Source: Nitrospirae bacterium RBG_19FT_COMBO_42_15 (GTDB lineage Bacteria; Nitrospirota; CAKKRA01; 9FT-COMBO-42-15). Taken from it: DNA of 8,386 nt. The notes below the pieces were generated by a model, which was given only the letters and a program-made list of their open reading frames with translations, searched no databases and was not told the DNA's origin. The position numbers and the translations under genes were made by a program. This document shows positions 1-5,917 of the stretch, one piece after another (within the stretch, counting starts at the first letter, position 1; each line of letters starts with the position of its first letter). Location: contig MHEL01000104.1 of NCBI GenBank assembly GCA_001803815.1, forward strand, positions 1-8,386, given 5' to 3'.

Positions 1-222
1 AAAAAGCCTGTCCCAATTTCTATAATCTATTTTTGAAACAATAATCATCATACCAATCCCTATTACTGCCCATATCATCTGCCTCTTTAAAAAGAAAAAG
101 AGGTCATTCATTTTCTTTAATGCAGGAATAGCGCTTGATGAATATATCATTAATATGCCTATAGCAGTAAGGATAGTAACAATTATAAAAAGGCTGTAAT
201 TCATGTTTTTAGAGTTAATCAT
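1..222 (-). CDS. ftsW: FtsW, septal SEDS glycosyltransferase (N-terminal 74 residues, runs off window)
   Basis: The minus-strand reading frame from the ATG at 222 stays open to base 1, giving 74 residues. It starts MINSKNMNYSLFIIVTILTA, which begins a first membrane helix (about residues 9-28). It continues with the SEDS-typical GILMIYSSSAI segment, then FFFLKRQMIWAVIGIGMMII (second helix, about 43-62) and a cytoplasmic-side KIDYRNWDRL. These features and the position directly after murD identify FtsW rather than RodA. The family polymerises lipid II into septal glycan together with FtsI. A second in-frame ATG at 204 (residue 7) is possible. Neither start has a clear Shine-Dalgarno sequence: the bases upstream are the end of the murD 3' repeat and a T-rich run. 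The gap to the murD stop is 24 bp, so translation may depend on coupling. The rest of the protein lies outside the window. Confidence 0.93.
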   Translation of the reverse strand, partial: MINSKNMNYSLFIIVTILTAIGILMIYSSSAIPALKKMNDLFFFLKRQMIWAVIGIGMMIIVSKIDYRNWDRLF

Positions 223-235
223 AGCTAATAACAAA

Positions 236-298
236 AAGGCTAAGGGCTAAAGGCAAAGGGTTGATGCCTTAAGCCTTTCGCCCTTAGCCTTTAGCCTT
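236..298. repeat. Imperfect inverted repeat overlapping the murD stop codon
   Basis: Two 25-nt arms, 236-260 and 274-298, are reverse complements at 21 of 25 positions and flank a 13-nt loop. All four differences are A/G, so some stay paired as G-U in RNA. Each arm is built from a short purine-rich unit, GGCTAA with variants such as GGCAAAGG, so the element may have grown from simple units. On the coding strand it supplies the last dozen or so codons of murD, its stop codon (247-249) and the bases before ftsW. There is no T-run after the stem, so it is not an obvious intrinsic terminator. Such GGCTAA/AAGGC palindromes are, from memory, dispersed in some environmental genomes; that is not testable here. 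Confidence 0.8.
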
Positions 299-1647
299 AT
301 TTTCTCCACTGCCTCTTTAAACACCCTTCCCCTCTCTTCATAATTCTTGAACATATCAAAGCTTGCGCATGCAGGAGATAAAAGCACAACATCGCCTTTA
401 TCCGCCTTGTGGGACGCAATATTTACAGCATCCTCAAGGCTTGAAGCAAAGATTGTATCTGTAAGGCCGCCGACCGCGTCTGCAATCTTATCCTTTGCCT
501 TGCCTATTAAAATAAGACACTTCACCTTTTCCTTTACAAGCCCTCTTAATGGCGTAAAATCCCCTCCCTTATCAAGCCCGCCTGCTATCAGGATAACAGG
601 CTCTGAAAATCCCTCCAATGACTTTACAACTGCTCCAACATTTGTCCCTTTAGAATCATTTATGTATTTAACGCCGTCAATTGTCTTCACAAGCTCAAGC
701 CTATGCTCAAGCCCTGCAAATCTTTTTAGCGCAGGCCTCATAAATTCAACAGGACACCCTGATAATTGCGCTGCTGCAATTGACGCCATTGCATTCTCAA
801 TATTATGAACACCCTTTATGCCAAGCTCGTCTGTTTTTATTACAATCTCATCCTTGCCGCTGATATTTGAAGCAATATCACCGCCTTTAATATATACGCC
901 TCTCTCTACACTTTTCAATCTGCTGAAAAGTATAATCTCTGATTTTATATTTTTTATGATGTCTGATGTATAAGCATCATCAGCATTTAGTATTGCAAAA
1001 TCATCCTTATCCTGATTTTCAAAGAGCCTTGCCTTTGCCCACACATATTCATCCATTGAATCATAGCGGTCAAGGTGGTCAGGTGTTATATTCAACAAAA
1101 CTGCTGTCTTTGGCCTGAAATCCCTTATTGTCTCAAGCTGAAAACTGCTTATCTCTGCTACTGCTGCATCCCATTTTTTATCTGACAGCACAGCATCAGT
1201 TAAGGCTGTGCCGAGATTGCCTCCAACAAACACATTTCTTTTATATGCCTTTATTAACTCGCCTGTCAGTGTTGTTACAGTGGATTTACCATTGGTGCCT
1301 GTAATGCCAATAATCGGCGACTTAAGAAGATTATATGCAAGCTCTATCTCGCTTATAACAGGTATCCCCTTTTCTTTTGCCTTGAGCAGATATTTAGACT
1401 TATATGGAACTCCGGGGCTTATGATAATCAGGCCGCTCTTTAAAAAGGTTTCAAGATTATGCGCGCCGAGTTCGTAGCTGATATTAAGCCCTTTAAGCCG
1501 GGATATGGCATCAGCAAGCCTGTCTTTGTCTGCCGTATCTGTAACAGTAACCTTTGCGCCTTCTCTTAAAAGAAGCCTTACAGCAGATACCCCGCTCCTT
1601 GCAAGGCCGACAACAAGAACATTTTTATTTTTAAGATTTAATTTCAT
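247..1647 (-). CDS. murD: MurD, UDP-N-acetylmuramoyl-L-alanine:D-glutamate ligase
   Basis: Cytoplasmic ATP-dependent ligase that adds D-glutamate to UDP-MurNAc-L-Ala. Its 466 residues show the three Mur-ligase domains. The N-terminal Rossmann-like part has VLVVGLARSGVSA (about 10-22). The central ATPase has the P-loop GITGTNGKST (114-123), SSFQLE (167-172), NITPDHLDRY (186-195) and the likely carbamylated lysine K205 in YVWAKARLF. The C-terminal part has GLEHRLE (312-318), NDSKGTN (330-336), AGGLDKGGDF (355-364) and SPACASFDMFKNYEERG (424-440). The start ATG at 1647 is preceded by AAGGATAAGGAT, and MurD normally begins with a short lead into the Rossmann motif, as here. After the expected end (GRVFKEAVEKI, 440-450) there is a basic tail, RLKAKGERLKASTLCL, most of it encoded by the inverted repeat at 236-298. 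It lies 101 bp after mraY and 24 bp before ftsW. Confidence 0.98.
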   Translation of the reverse strand: MKLNLKNKNVLVVGLARSGVSAVRLLLREGAKVTVTDTADKDRLADAISRLKGLNISYELGAHNLETFLKSGLIIISPGVPYKSKYLLKAKEKGIPVISEIELAYNLLKSPIIGITGTNGKSTVTTLTGELIKAYKRNVFVGGNLGTALTDAVLSDKKWDAAVAEISSFQLETIRDFRPKTAVLLNITPDHLDRYDSMDEYVWAKARLFENQDKDDFAILNADDAYTSDIIKNIKSEIILFSRLKSVERGVYIKGGDIASNISGKDEIVIKTDELGIKGVHNIENAMASIAAAQLSGCPVEFMRPALKRFAGLEHRLELVKTIDGVKYINDSKGTNVGAVVKSLEGFSEPVILIAGGLDKGGDFTPLRGLVKEKVKCLILIGKAKDKIADAVGGLTDTIFASSLEDAVNIASHKADKGDVVLLSPACASFDMFKNYEERGRVFKEAVEKIRLKAKGERLKASTLCL

Positions 1648-1666
1648 TCTTTTATCCTTATCCTTT

Positions 1667-1717
1667 GTAGCCGCAGGCTTTAGCCTGCCTTTAACGCAAC
1701 CTAAAGGTTGCGGCTAC
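1667..1717. repeat. 51-bp palindromic element with two perfect hairpins inside an outer stem
   Basis: The element is bounded by GTAGCC (1667-1672) and GGCTAC (1712-1717), which pair. Inside are two hairpins. GCAGGCT/AGCCTGC (1673-1679 with 1682-1688) has a TT centre. CGCAACCT/AGGTTGCG (1695-1702 with 1705-1712) has an AA centre. A short TTTAA-like linker separates them. The outer pairing can extend to 9 bp (GTAGCCGCA with TGCGGCTAC) at the cost of the hairpin bases. The fold is a three-way junction or cruciform, resembling REP/BIME or MITE-like elements. It fills half of the 101-bp gap between the mraY stop and the murD start and is transcribed in the operon mRNA. There is no T-tract for termination. 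Confidence 0.87.
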
Positions 1718-1748
1718 CATTGGTATTAGAACAGGCTTCCCGCCTTCC

Positions 1749-2825
1749 CTATCTCAGCTTCAAAGTGCTCAAACTTAATAATGCAAGCACAATTGCAATT
1801 ATCCAGAACCTTACAATAATCTTTGGCTCATCCCATCCCTTTAATTCAAAATGGTGATGTATTGGCGCCATTCTGAATACCCTCTTTTTTGTAAGCTTGA
1901 ATGACGCCACCTGAAATATCACAGAGAGGGTTTCAATTACAAAGAGACCGCCGACAAGGAGCAAAAGAAGTTCATGTTTAGATATAACAGCAACAGTTCC
2001 AAGGGCGCTGCCGAGCGGAAGAGAGCCGATATCGCCCATGAATACAGATGCAGGATATGCATTGAACCACAAAAATCCAAGACCAGCGCCGATCATCGCG
2101 CCGCATAAAACAGCCAGCTCGCCAGCGCCTGCAATATATGATAGCTGCAGATATTCTGAAAATAATAAATGGCCTGCAACATAGGTGACAATCGTATAGG
2201 AAAAAGCAGCCACTATAAAAGGCCCTATTGCAAGGCCGTCAAGGCCGTCAGTAAGATTAACGGCATTGGAGGCGCCGACAATCACAAATATTGCAAAGGG
2301 TATATAAAACCAGCCAAGGTCAGGCGTTATCCTTTTTAAAAAAGGCACGCTGAGCTTTGTTGAATAAGCTGGAAGATGATATAAGATAACACCAATTATC
2401 AGCGCGGCCAGAATCTGTAAGCCGAATTTATATCTTGGCGCCAGCCCCTCTGACCTCTTTTTTATAAATTTTAAATAATCGTCCAAAAATCCTATTCCGC
2501 CAAAGCTGAGGATAGAGAAAATCACAAGCCATACATATAGATTTGAAAGGTCTGCCCATAGGAGTGTAGGCACAATTATGCCAATGAGCAGCATCACACC
2601 GCCCATTGTAGGCGTCCCTGATTTTTTTATATGCGCCTTTGGCCCGTCCTCCCTTATGCGCTGGCCTATCTGCCATCTCTGCAAGGTCCTGATCATCCAC
2701 GGCCCTATAATCAATGTAAGAATTAAGGCTGTAATTATTGCATAGGCGGTCCTGAATGTTATGTATCTGAATACATTAAAGCCTGAAAAATATGTGTGAA
2801 GCGGGTATAATAAATGATATAGCAT
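1749..2825 (-). CDS. mraY: MraY, phospho-N-acetylmuramoyl-pentapeptide transferase
   Basis: Integral inner-membrane enzyme that transfers phospho-MurNAc-pentapeptide from UDP to undecaprenyl phosphate, forming lipid I. Its 358 residues match the usual length of about 360 and contain roughly ten hydrophobic segments. Diagnostic motifs are GTPTMGG (70-76), the Asp pair in FLDDYLKF (D115, D116), [14 protein letters not shown] (186-199), [11 protein letters not shown] (D265) and the cytoplasmic histidine cluster [11 protein letters not shown] (H323-H325). The ATG at 2825 is the base immediately after the murF TAG (2826-2828), and AAAGGA inside the murF end provides the ribosome binding site, so coupling to murF is likely. 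No residue required for catalysis appears changed. Downstream of the stop is a repeat-bearing gap before murD. Confidence 0.99.
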   Translation of the reverse strand: MLYHLLYPLHTYFSGFNVFRYITFRTAYAIITALILTLIIGPWMIRTLQRWQIGQRIREDGPKAHIKKSGTPTMGGVMLLIGIIVPTLLWADLSNLYVWLVIFSILSFGGIGFLDDYLKFIKKRSEGLAPRYKFGLQILAALIIGVILYHLPAYSTKLSVPFLKRITPDLGWFYIPFAIFVIVGASNAVNLTDGLDGLAIGPFIVAAFSYTIVTYVAGHLLFSEYLQLSYIAGAGELAVLCGAMIGAGLGFLWFNAYPASVFMGDIGSLPLGSALGTVAVISKHELLLLLVGGLFVIETLSVIFQVASFKLTKKRVFRMAPIHHHFELKGWDEPKIIVRFWIIAIVLALLSLSTLKLR

Positions 2826-4259
2826 CTATTCCTTTGTATCCCCCTTTATAAGCCCCTCTGCTATCTTCTCCATAGCCATCTTCCTTGAACCTTTAATTAG
2901 TATTGTATCGCCGGCCTTTGCATACCTGTTTAATATATCCAGCGCCTCCTGATGGTCAACACATACAAATATATTATTTTCGCTCATCCCTGATTCAACA
3001 GCTCCTGTTACAATGAACTTAGAAAGATTGCCCATTACTATTAAATAATTAATCCCGAAATCAACAACCTTCCTGCCTGTATTCAGGTGCGCATCTTCAG
3101 CATAGCCTCCAAGCTCAAACATATCGCCAAGAACTGCGAATGTCCTTCCGCTGTTTTTAAAATTTGAAAGAAGCATTATTGCAGCCTCCATAGAAGCAGG
3201 ATTTGCATTGTAGGAGTCATCTATAATCCTTAAACCTGAATTCAGCAGCCTTAACTCTGAACGCATCTTAAAAGGCTCAAATTTTTCAAGCCCTTCCTTT
3301 ACATCCTCAAGGTCAAAATTAAAGAGCAATGCAGCAGCGGCTGCTGACAGGGCATTATAAATATTGTGTCTTCCAAGCATGGGCAGTATAATGCCTATGC
3401 CATCCTTTCCCTTCTGTATTGTGAAGGATGTCTTCCCTAATTCATCAGCCTTTATATTTATTGCCCTTACATCTGCCCCATACTCAATTCCAAAGGTTAC
3501 AACCTTGCCCCTCATCTTTGATGCTGCCTTTAAAGAATTTGCATCATCAGCATTTATCACTGCAGTATCGCTCTCAGAAAGGAACTCTAAAAGCTCGCTC
3601 TTTGCCTTTATTACATTCTCTAAATTCCCCAAACCCTCAAGGTGCGCTGGCCCGATATTAGTTATAACGCCGATATTCGGCTGAGCTATCTCGCACAGCC
3701 TTGTTATCTCGCCAAGTCCGCTCATGCCCATCTCAATCACACCAGCCTGATGATTCTTTTTTAATCTTAGCAGTGTAAGAGGCACGCCGATATGATTATT
3801 CAGATTTCCCTCATTTTTGACAATAAACAGCCTCTGGCTGAGTATCCTTGCAATCATCTCCTTTGTTGTAGTCTTGCCATTTGTACCTGTTACAGCGCAC
3901 AAAGAGATTGTGTGCTTCTGCCTGTGAAATGCAGCTAACTCCTGCAAAGCGTATAATGTATCGGATACTGCAATCAATGCCTTTGAGTTATCTGCTGCTC
4001 CTTTTACAACCTTCTCAATCTGAGATTCATTAATAACAGCGCCTGCTGCGCCATTTGCAAATGCCTGTTCTACAAAATCGTGTCCGTCAAACCTATCGCC
4101 CTTTATTGCGATAAAAAGCTCGCCCTTCTTAATGCTCCTTGTGTCAATGGAGACCCCTGAGATTGACAGTCTCTTATCCCCTCTCACCAGCCTTCCCTTT
4201 GAGGCTGAGAGTATCTCATTTATATTAAGCGCATCTTTCATTTCAAGTGTTTTCGTCAT
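2826..4259 (-). CDS. murF: MurF, UDP-MurNAc-tripeptide:D-Ala-D-Ala ligase
   Basis: Cytoplasmic ligase that attaches D-Ala-D-Ala to UDP-MurNAc-tripeptide, the last nucleotide-linked precursor step. Its 477 residues show an N-terminal substrate domain with VSIDTRSIKKGELFIAIKG (about 36-54), the P-loop GTNGKTTTKEM (125-135), NEGNLNNHIGVPLTLL (149-164), EMGMSGLGEI (176-185), NIGPAHLEGLG (201-211), LGRHNIYNAL (295-304), IDDSYNANPASM (346-357) and LGDMFELG (377-384). The annotated ATG at 4259 has no convincing Shine-Dalgarno sequence. An in-frame ATG at 4241 (residue 7, MKDALNINEI) would fit the family N-terminus equally well but also lacks a clear one. A 20-codon leader ORF with a strong ribosome binding site ends 9 nt upstream, so reinitiation is possible. 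The gap to murE holds palindromic repeats. Confidence 0.97.
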   Translation of the reverse strand: MTKTLEMKDALNINEILSASKGRLVRGDKRLSISGVSIDTRSIKKGELFIAIKGDRFDGHDFVEQAFANGAAGAVINESQIEKVVKGAADNSKALIAVSDTLYALQELAAFHRQKHTISLCAVTGTNGKTTTKEMIARILSQRLFIVKNEGNLNNHIGVPLTLLRLKKNHQAGVIEMGMSGLGEITRLCEIAQPNIGVITNIGPAHLEGLGNLENVIKAKSELLEFLSESDTAVINADDANSLKAASKMRGKVVTFGIEYGADVRAINIKADELGKTSFTIQKGKDGIGIILPMLGRHNIYNALSAAAAALLFNFDLEDVKEGLEKFEPFKMRSELRLLNSGLRIIDDSYNANPASMEAAIMLLSNFKNSGRTFAVLGDMFELGGYAEDAHLNTGRKVVDFGINYLIVMGNLSKFIVTGAVESGMSENNIFVCVDHQEALDILNRYAKAGDTILIKGSRKMAMEKIAEGLIKGDTKE

Positions 4260-4268
4260 AAAGTCTTA

Positions 4269-4331
4269 TCAGCCTGTTAAAAACTCACCCTTCGAGAACC
4301 TCAGGGTGAACGGCTGGCTCATTGATTTCAT
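4269..4331 (-). CDS. Possible 20-codon leader ORF upstream of murF
   Basis: An ATG at 4331 opens a frame reading MKSMSQPFTLRFSKGEFLTG, with a TGA at 4269-4271, nine nucleotides before the murF ATG. It is preceded by AAAGGGAG (4339-4346) at a 7-nt spacing, the best ribosome binding site in this gap. The second half of the ORF crosses the palindromic repeat at 4285-4313, so the peptide sequence is unlikely to be selected for itself. I do not recognise a function. It could be a chance ORF, a relic of an older murF start cut off by repeat insertion, or a coupling leader. Confidence 0.3.
   Translation of the reverse strand: MKSMSQPFTLRFSKGEFLTG
4285..4313 (+). repeat. Palindromic repeat, copy 1 (murE-murF gap)
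   Basis: The arms TCACCCT (4285-4291) and AGGGTGA (4303-4309) pair perfectly around an 11-nt loop, followed by ACGG. This 29-nt unit matches copy 2 (4364-4392, opposite strand) at 22 of 29 positions. Read in one minus-strand frame it gives AVHPEVLEG; peptides like this commonly appear as spurious translations of a dispersed palindrome in many bacterial genomes (from general knowledge). Confidence 0.85.
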
Positions 4332-4333
4332 TG

Positions 4334-4377
4334 TATATCTCCCTTTCATGCTGTGTATATCTTCCGTTCATGCTGAG
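4334..4377. repeat. Tandem direct duplication, two 22-bp units
   Basis: Bases 4334-4355 and 4356-4377 are adjacent direct copies that agree at 19 of 22 positions (differences at unit positions 8, 11 and 21). Both begin TATATCT and contain TTCATGCTG. On the coding strand each unit carries a purine-rich GGAAGATATA or GGGAGATATA block, the second being the ribosome binding site of the leader ORF. The second unit runs into palindrome copy 2. Confidence 0.8.
4339..4346 (-). promoter_or_regulatory. Strong Shine-Dalgarno sequence not attached to murF
   Basis: The coding strand reads AAAGGGAG, seven nucleotides before the ATG at 4331. It would serve the 20-codon leader ORF, not murF, whose ATG lies 79 nt farther on. 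It decides neither murF start, but it is the only good ribosome binding site between murE and murF. Confidence 0.5.
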
Positions 4378-4392
4378 CTTGTCGAAGCATAA
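4364..4392 (-). repeat. Palindromic repeat, copy 2, inverted relative to copy 1
   Basis: On the minus strand ATGCT (4390-4386) pairs with AGCAT (4374-4370) around the 11-nt loop TCGACAAGCTC, followed by GAACGG. Compared with copy 1, two stem base pairs changed on both sides (C-G to T-A and C-G to G-C), while the loop agrees at 9 of 11 positions and the GAACGG tail is identical. The two copies lie tail to tail with 50 bp between them, a BIME-like arrangement. The plus-strand translation gives VHAELVEA, another well-known spurious peptide of this repeat type. Confidence 0.85.
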
Positions 4393-4417
4393 GCAGCGTT
4401 TTTTCAACAAGCTGTTA

Positions 4418-5917
4418 CTACTTATTACTTACAACTGTTTTTATTGCCTCCCTCGCTATTTCCCTGTCATCAAAATGGCTCTTTTTATCGCCGATAATCT
4501 GATAATCCTCGTGTCCCTTGCCGGCAATAACAACAATATCATCTTTTCTTGCAAGCTCTACTGCTTTGCAAATTGCCTCTCTCCTGTCAGGCATAATAAG
4601 ATAATCAGGCTTCTTTCCATTCTTTATTCCTTTAATTCCTTCTTCTATCTCTTTGATAATCTCCATCGGATCTTCGCTCCTTGGATTATCAGATGTAATA
4701 ATCACAATGTTACTTGCTTTTCCTGCTGTCTCTCCCATCTTTGGCCTTTTACCTTTGTCCCTGTCGCCGCCGCAGCCAAATACCGTTATAATTCTTCCAT
4801 TGGCAAATTCCTTTACAGCCTCAAGCAGCCTTTTTAAGGCATCTTCTGTATGGGCATAGTCAACCACTACAGCAAAATCCTGCCCTTCCTCTATCTTTTC
4901 AAACCTGCCTGAGATATTCTCCACTGCCCTTATGCCGTCAGCAATTATGCTGTTGTCAAAGCCGAGAGCCTGTCCAACGCCGATTGTTGAAAGGATATTA
5001 TTTATATTATACTTCCCTGTTAATTTAGATTCTATAGGAAAGATTCCCTTTTGTGTTACTGCCTTAAATGCAATACCGTTAATGTCCATCCTAACATCAT
5101 CAGGCCTGATATCCGCATCCCTGCTGAAGCCGTATGTAACTGCCTTTACCTTTATTGCGTCCAATATTCTCTTGCTGTAGGGGTCGTCAATATTTATTAT
5201 CCCAACCTTCTTCACCATCTTGCCCCTTTCATTACTCAGTGAGGTAAAGAGTTTGAGCTTTGCACTAAAATAGCCTTCCATTGTCTTATGAAAATCAAGG
5301 TGGTCCTGCGTAAGGTTCGTAAATACTGCTATGTCAAACTCGCAGTCAGCAACCCTGTTTAGCTCAAGCGCATGGGAAGAGACCTCCATTACAGCATACT
5401 CGGCTCCAGATTCTATTATCCTGTGGAGATATTTCTGCAGGTCTGCTGATTCGGGTGTAGTATGGGGCGCCTGTATTGTTTCATCACCGATTATATATGA
5501 GATGGTGCCGAGGAGGCCGCATCTCTTGCCTGCCTTCTCAATAATAGCTTTAATGAGGTAGGATGTTGTTGTCTTGCCGTTTGTGCCGGTAATGCCTATC
5601 ATGCGGAGCCTCCTGCTCGGATAGCCGTAAAACTGCGCAGATAAAAGCGCAAGGACATTCCTTGCATCAGGCACTGATATTACAGTAATATCTTTTTCAG
5701 GCGTTTCAATAGCCCCTTCAGTCACAATTACCGATGCCCCCTTTCTTATTGCATCAGCAATATACTTACGTCCGTCTGTTTTAAAGCCATGGATTGCCAC
5801 AAACAGAGAATCCTTCTTCACCTCCCTTGAATCATAGGTGATATCCTTAACCTGTCTTTCAAGCCCTCCTGAGACATTTGGCTTATTCAAGACTTCTAAT
5901 AACTCCTTTAATATCAT
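4418..5917 (-). CDS. murE: MurE, UDP-MurNAc-L-Ala-D-Glu:meso-diaminopimelate ligase
   Basis: Cytoplasmic ligase that adds the third stem-peptide residue. Its 499 residues show VKDITYDSREVKKDSLFVAI (about 23-42), the P-loop GITGTNGKTTTSYL (108-121), HTTPES (152-157), VSSHALELNRV (179-189), TNLTQDHLDFH (200-210), the likely carbamylated K220 in YFSAKLKLF, SGRFE (336-340), FGCGGDRDKGKRP (380-392), the substrate-selecting DNPRSEDP (410-417) and GKGHEDYQ (467-474). Arg in DNPR is the established signature for meso-DAP over lysine, so the cell wall is probably DAP type. The usual DYAHTPDAL reads DYAHTEDAL here (E358 for Pro). The ATG at 5917 overlaps the ftsI TGA by 4 bp (ATGA), with AAAGAGGGA directly before it. 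A 158-bp repeat-rich gap separates it from murF. Confidence 0.98.
   Translation of the reverse strand: MILKELLEVLNKPNVSGGLERQVKDITYDSREVKKDSLFVAIHGFKTDGRKYIADAIRKGASVIVTEGAIETPEKDITVISVPDARNVLALLSAQFYGYPSRRLRMIGITGTNGKTTTSYLIKAIIEKAGKRCGLLGTISYIIGDETIQAPHTTPESADLQKYLHRIIESGAEYAVMEVSSHALELNRVADCEFDIAVFTNLTQDHLDFHKTMEGYFSAKLKLFTSLSNERGKMVKKVGIINIDDPYSKRILDAIKVKAVTYGFSRDADIRPDDVRMDINGIAFKAVTQKGIFPIESKLTGKYNINNILSTIGVGQALGFDNSIIADGIRAVENISGRFEKIEEGQDFAVVVDYAHTEDALKRLLEAVKEFANGRIITVFGCGGDRDKGKRPKMGETAGKASNIVIITSDNPRSEDPMEIIKEIEEGIKGIKNGKKPDYLIMPDRREAICKAVELARKDDIVVIAGKGHEDYQIIGDKKSHFDDREIAREAIKTVVSNK

Noticed and set aside
1724..1748. Possible terminator after mraY (AGGC/GCCT on the coding strand)
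   Set aside because: The stem is only 4 bp, there is no T-run, and murD follows directly in the same operon.
4132..4392. Plus-strand frame ending in VHAELVEA
   Set aside because: The ending is the translation of the palindromic repeat and the rest is antisense to murF.
4384..4417. Possible promoter upstream of murF (TTGTTG and TATGCT)
   Set aside because: The spacing between the boxes is about 13 nt, too short, and TATGCT belongs to the palindrome arm.
4322..4837. Plus-strand open frame of about 170 codons crossing the murE-murF gap
   Set aside because: It is antisense to murE for most of its length, has no recognisable domain, and its start contains the spurious repeat peptide LSLSKH. The minus-strand gene is certain.
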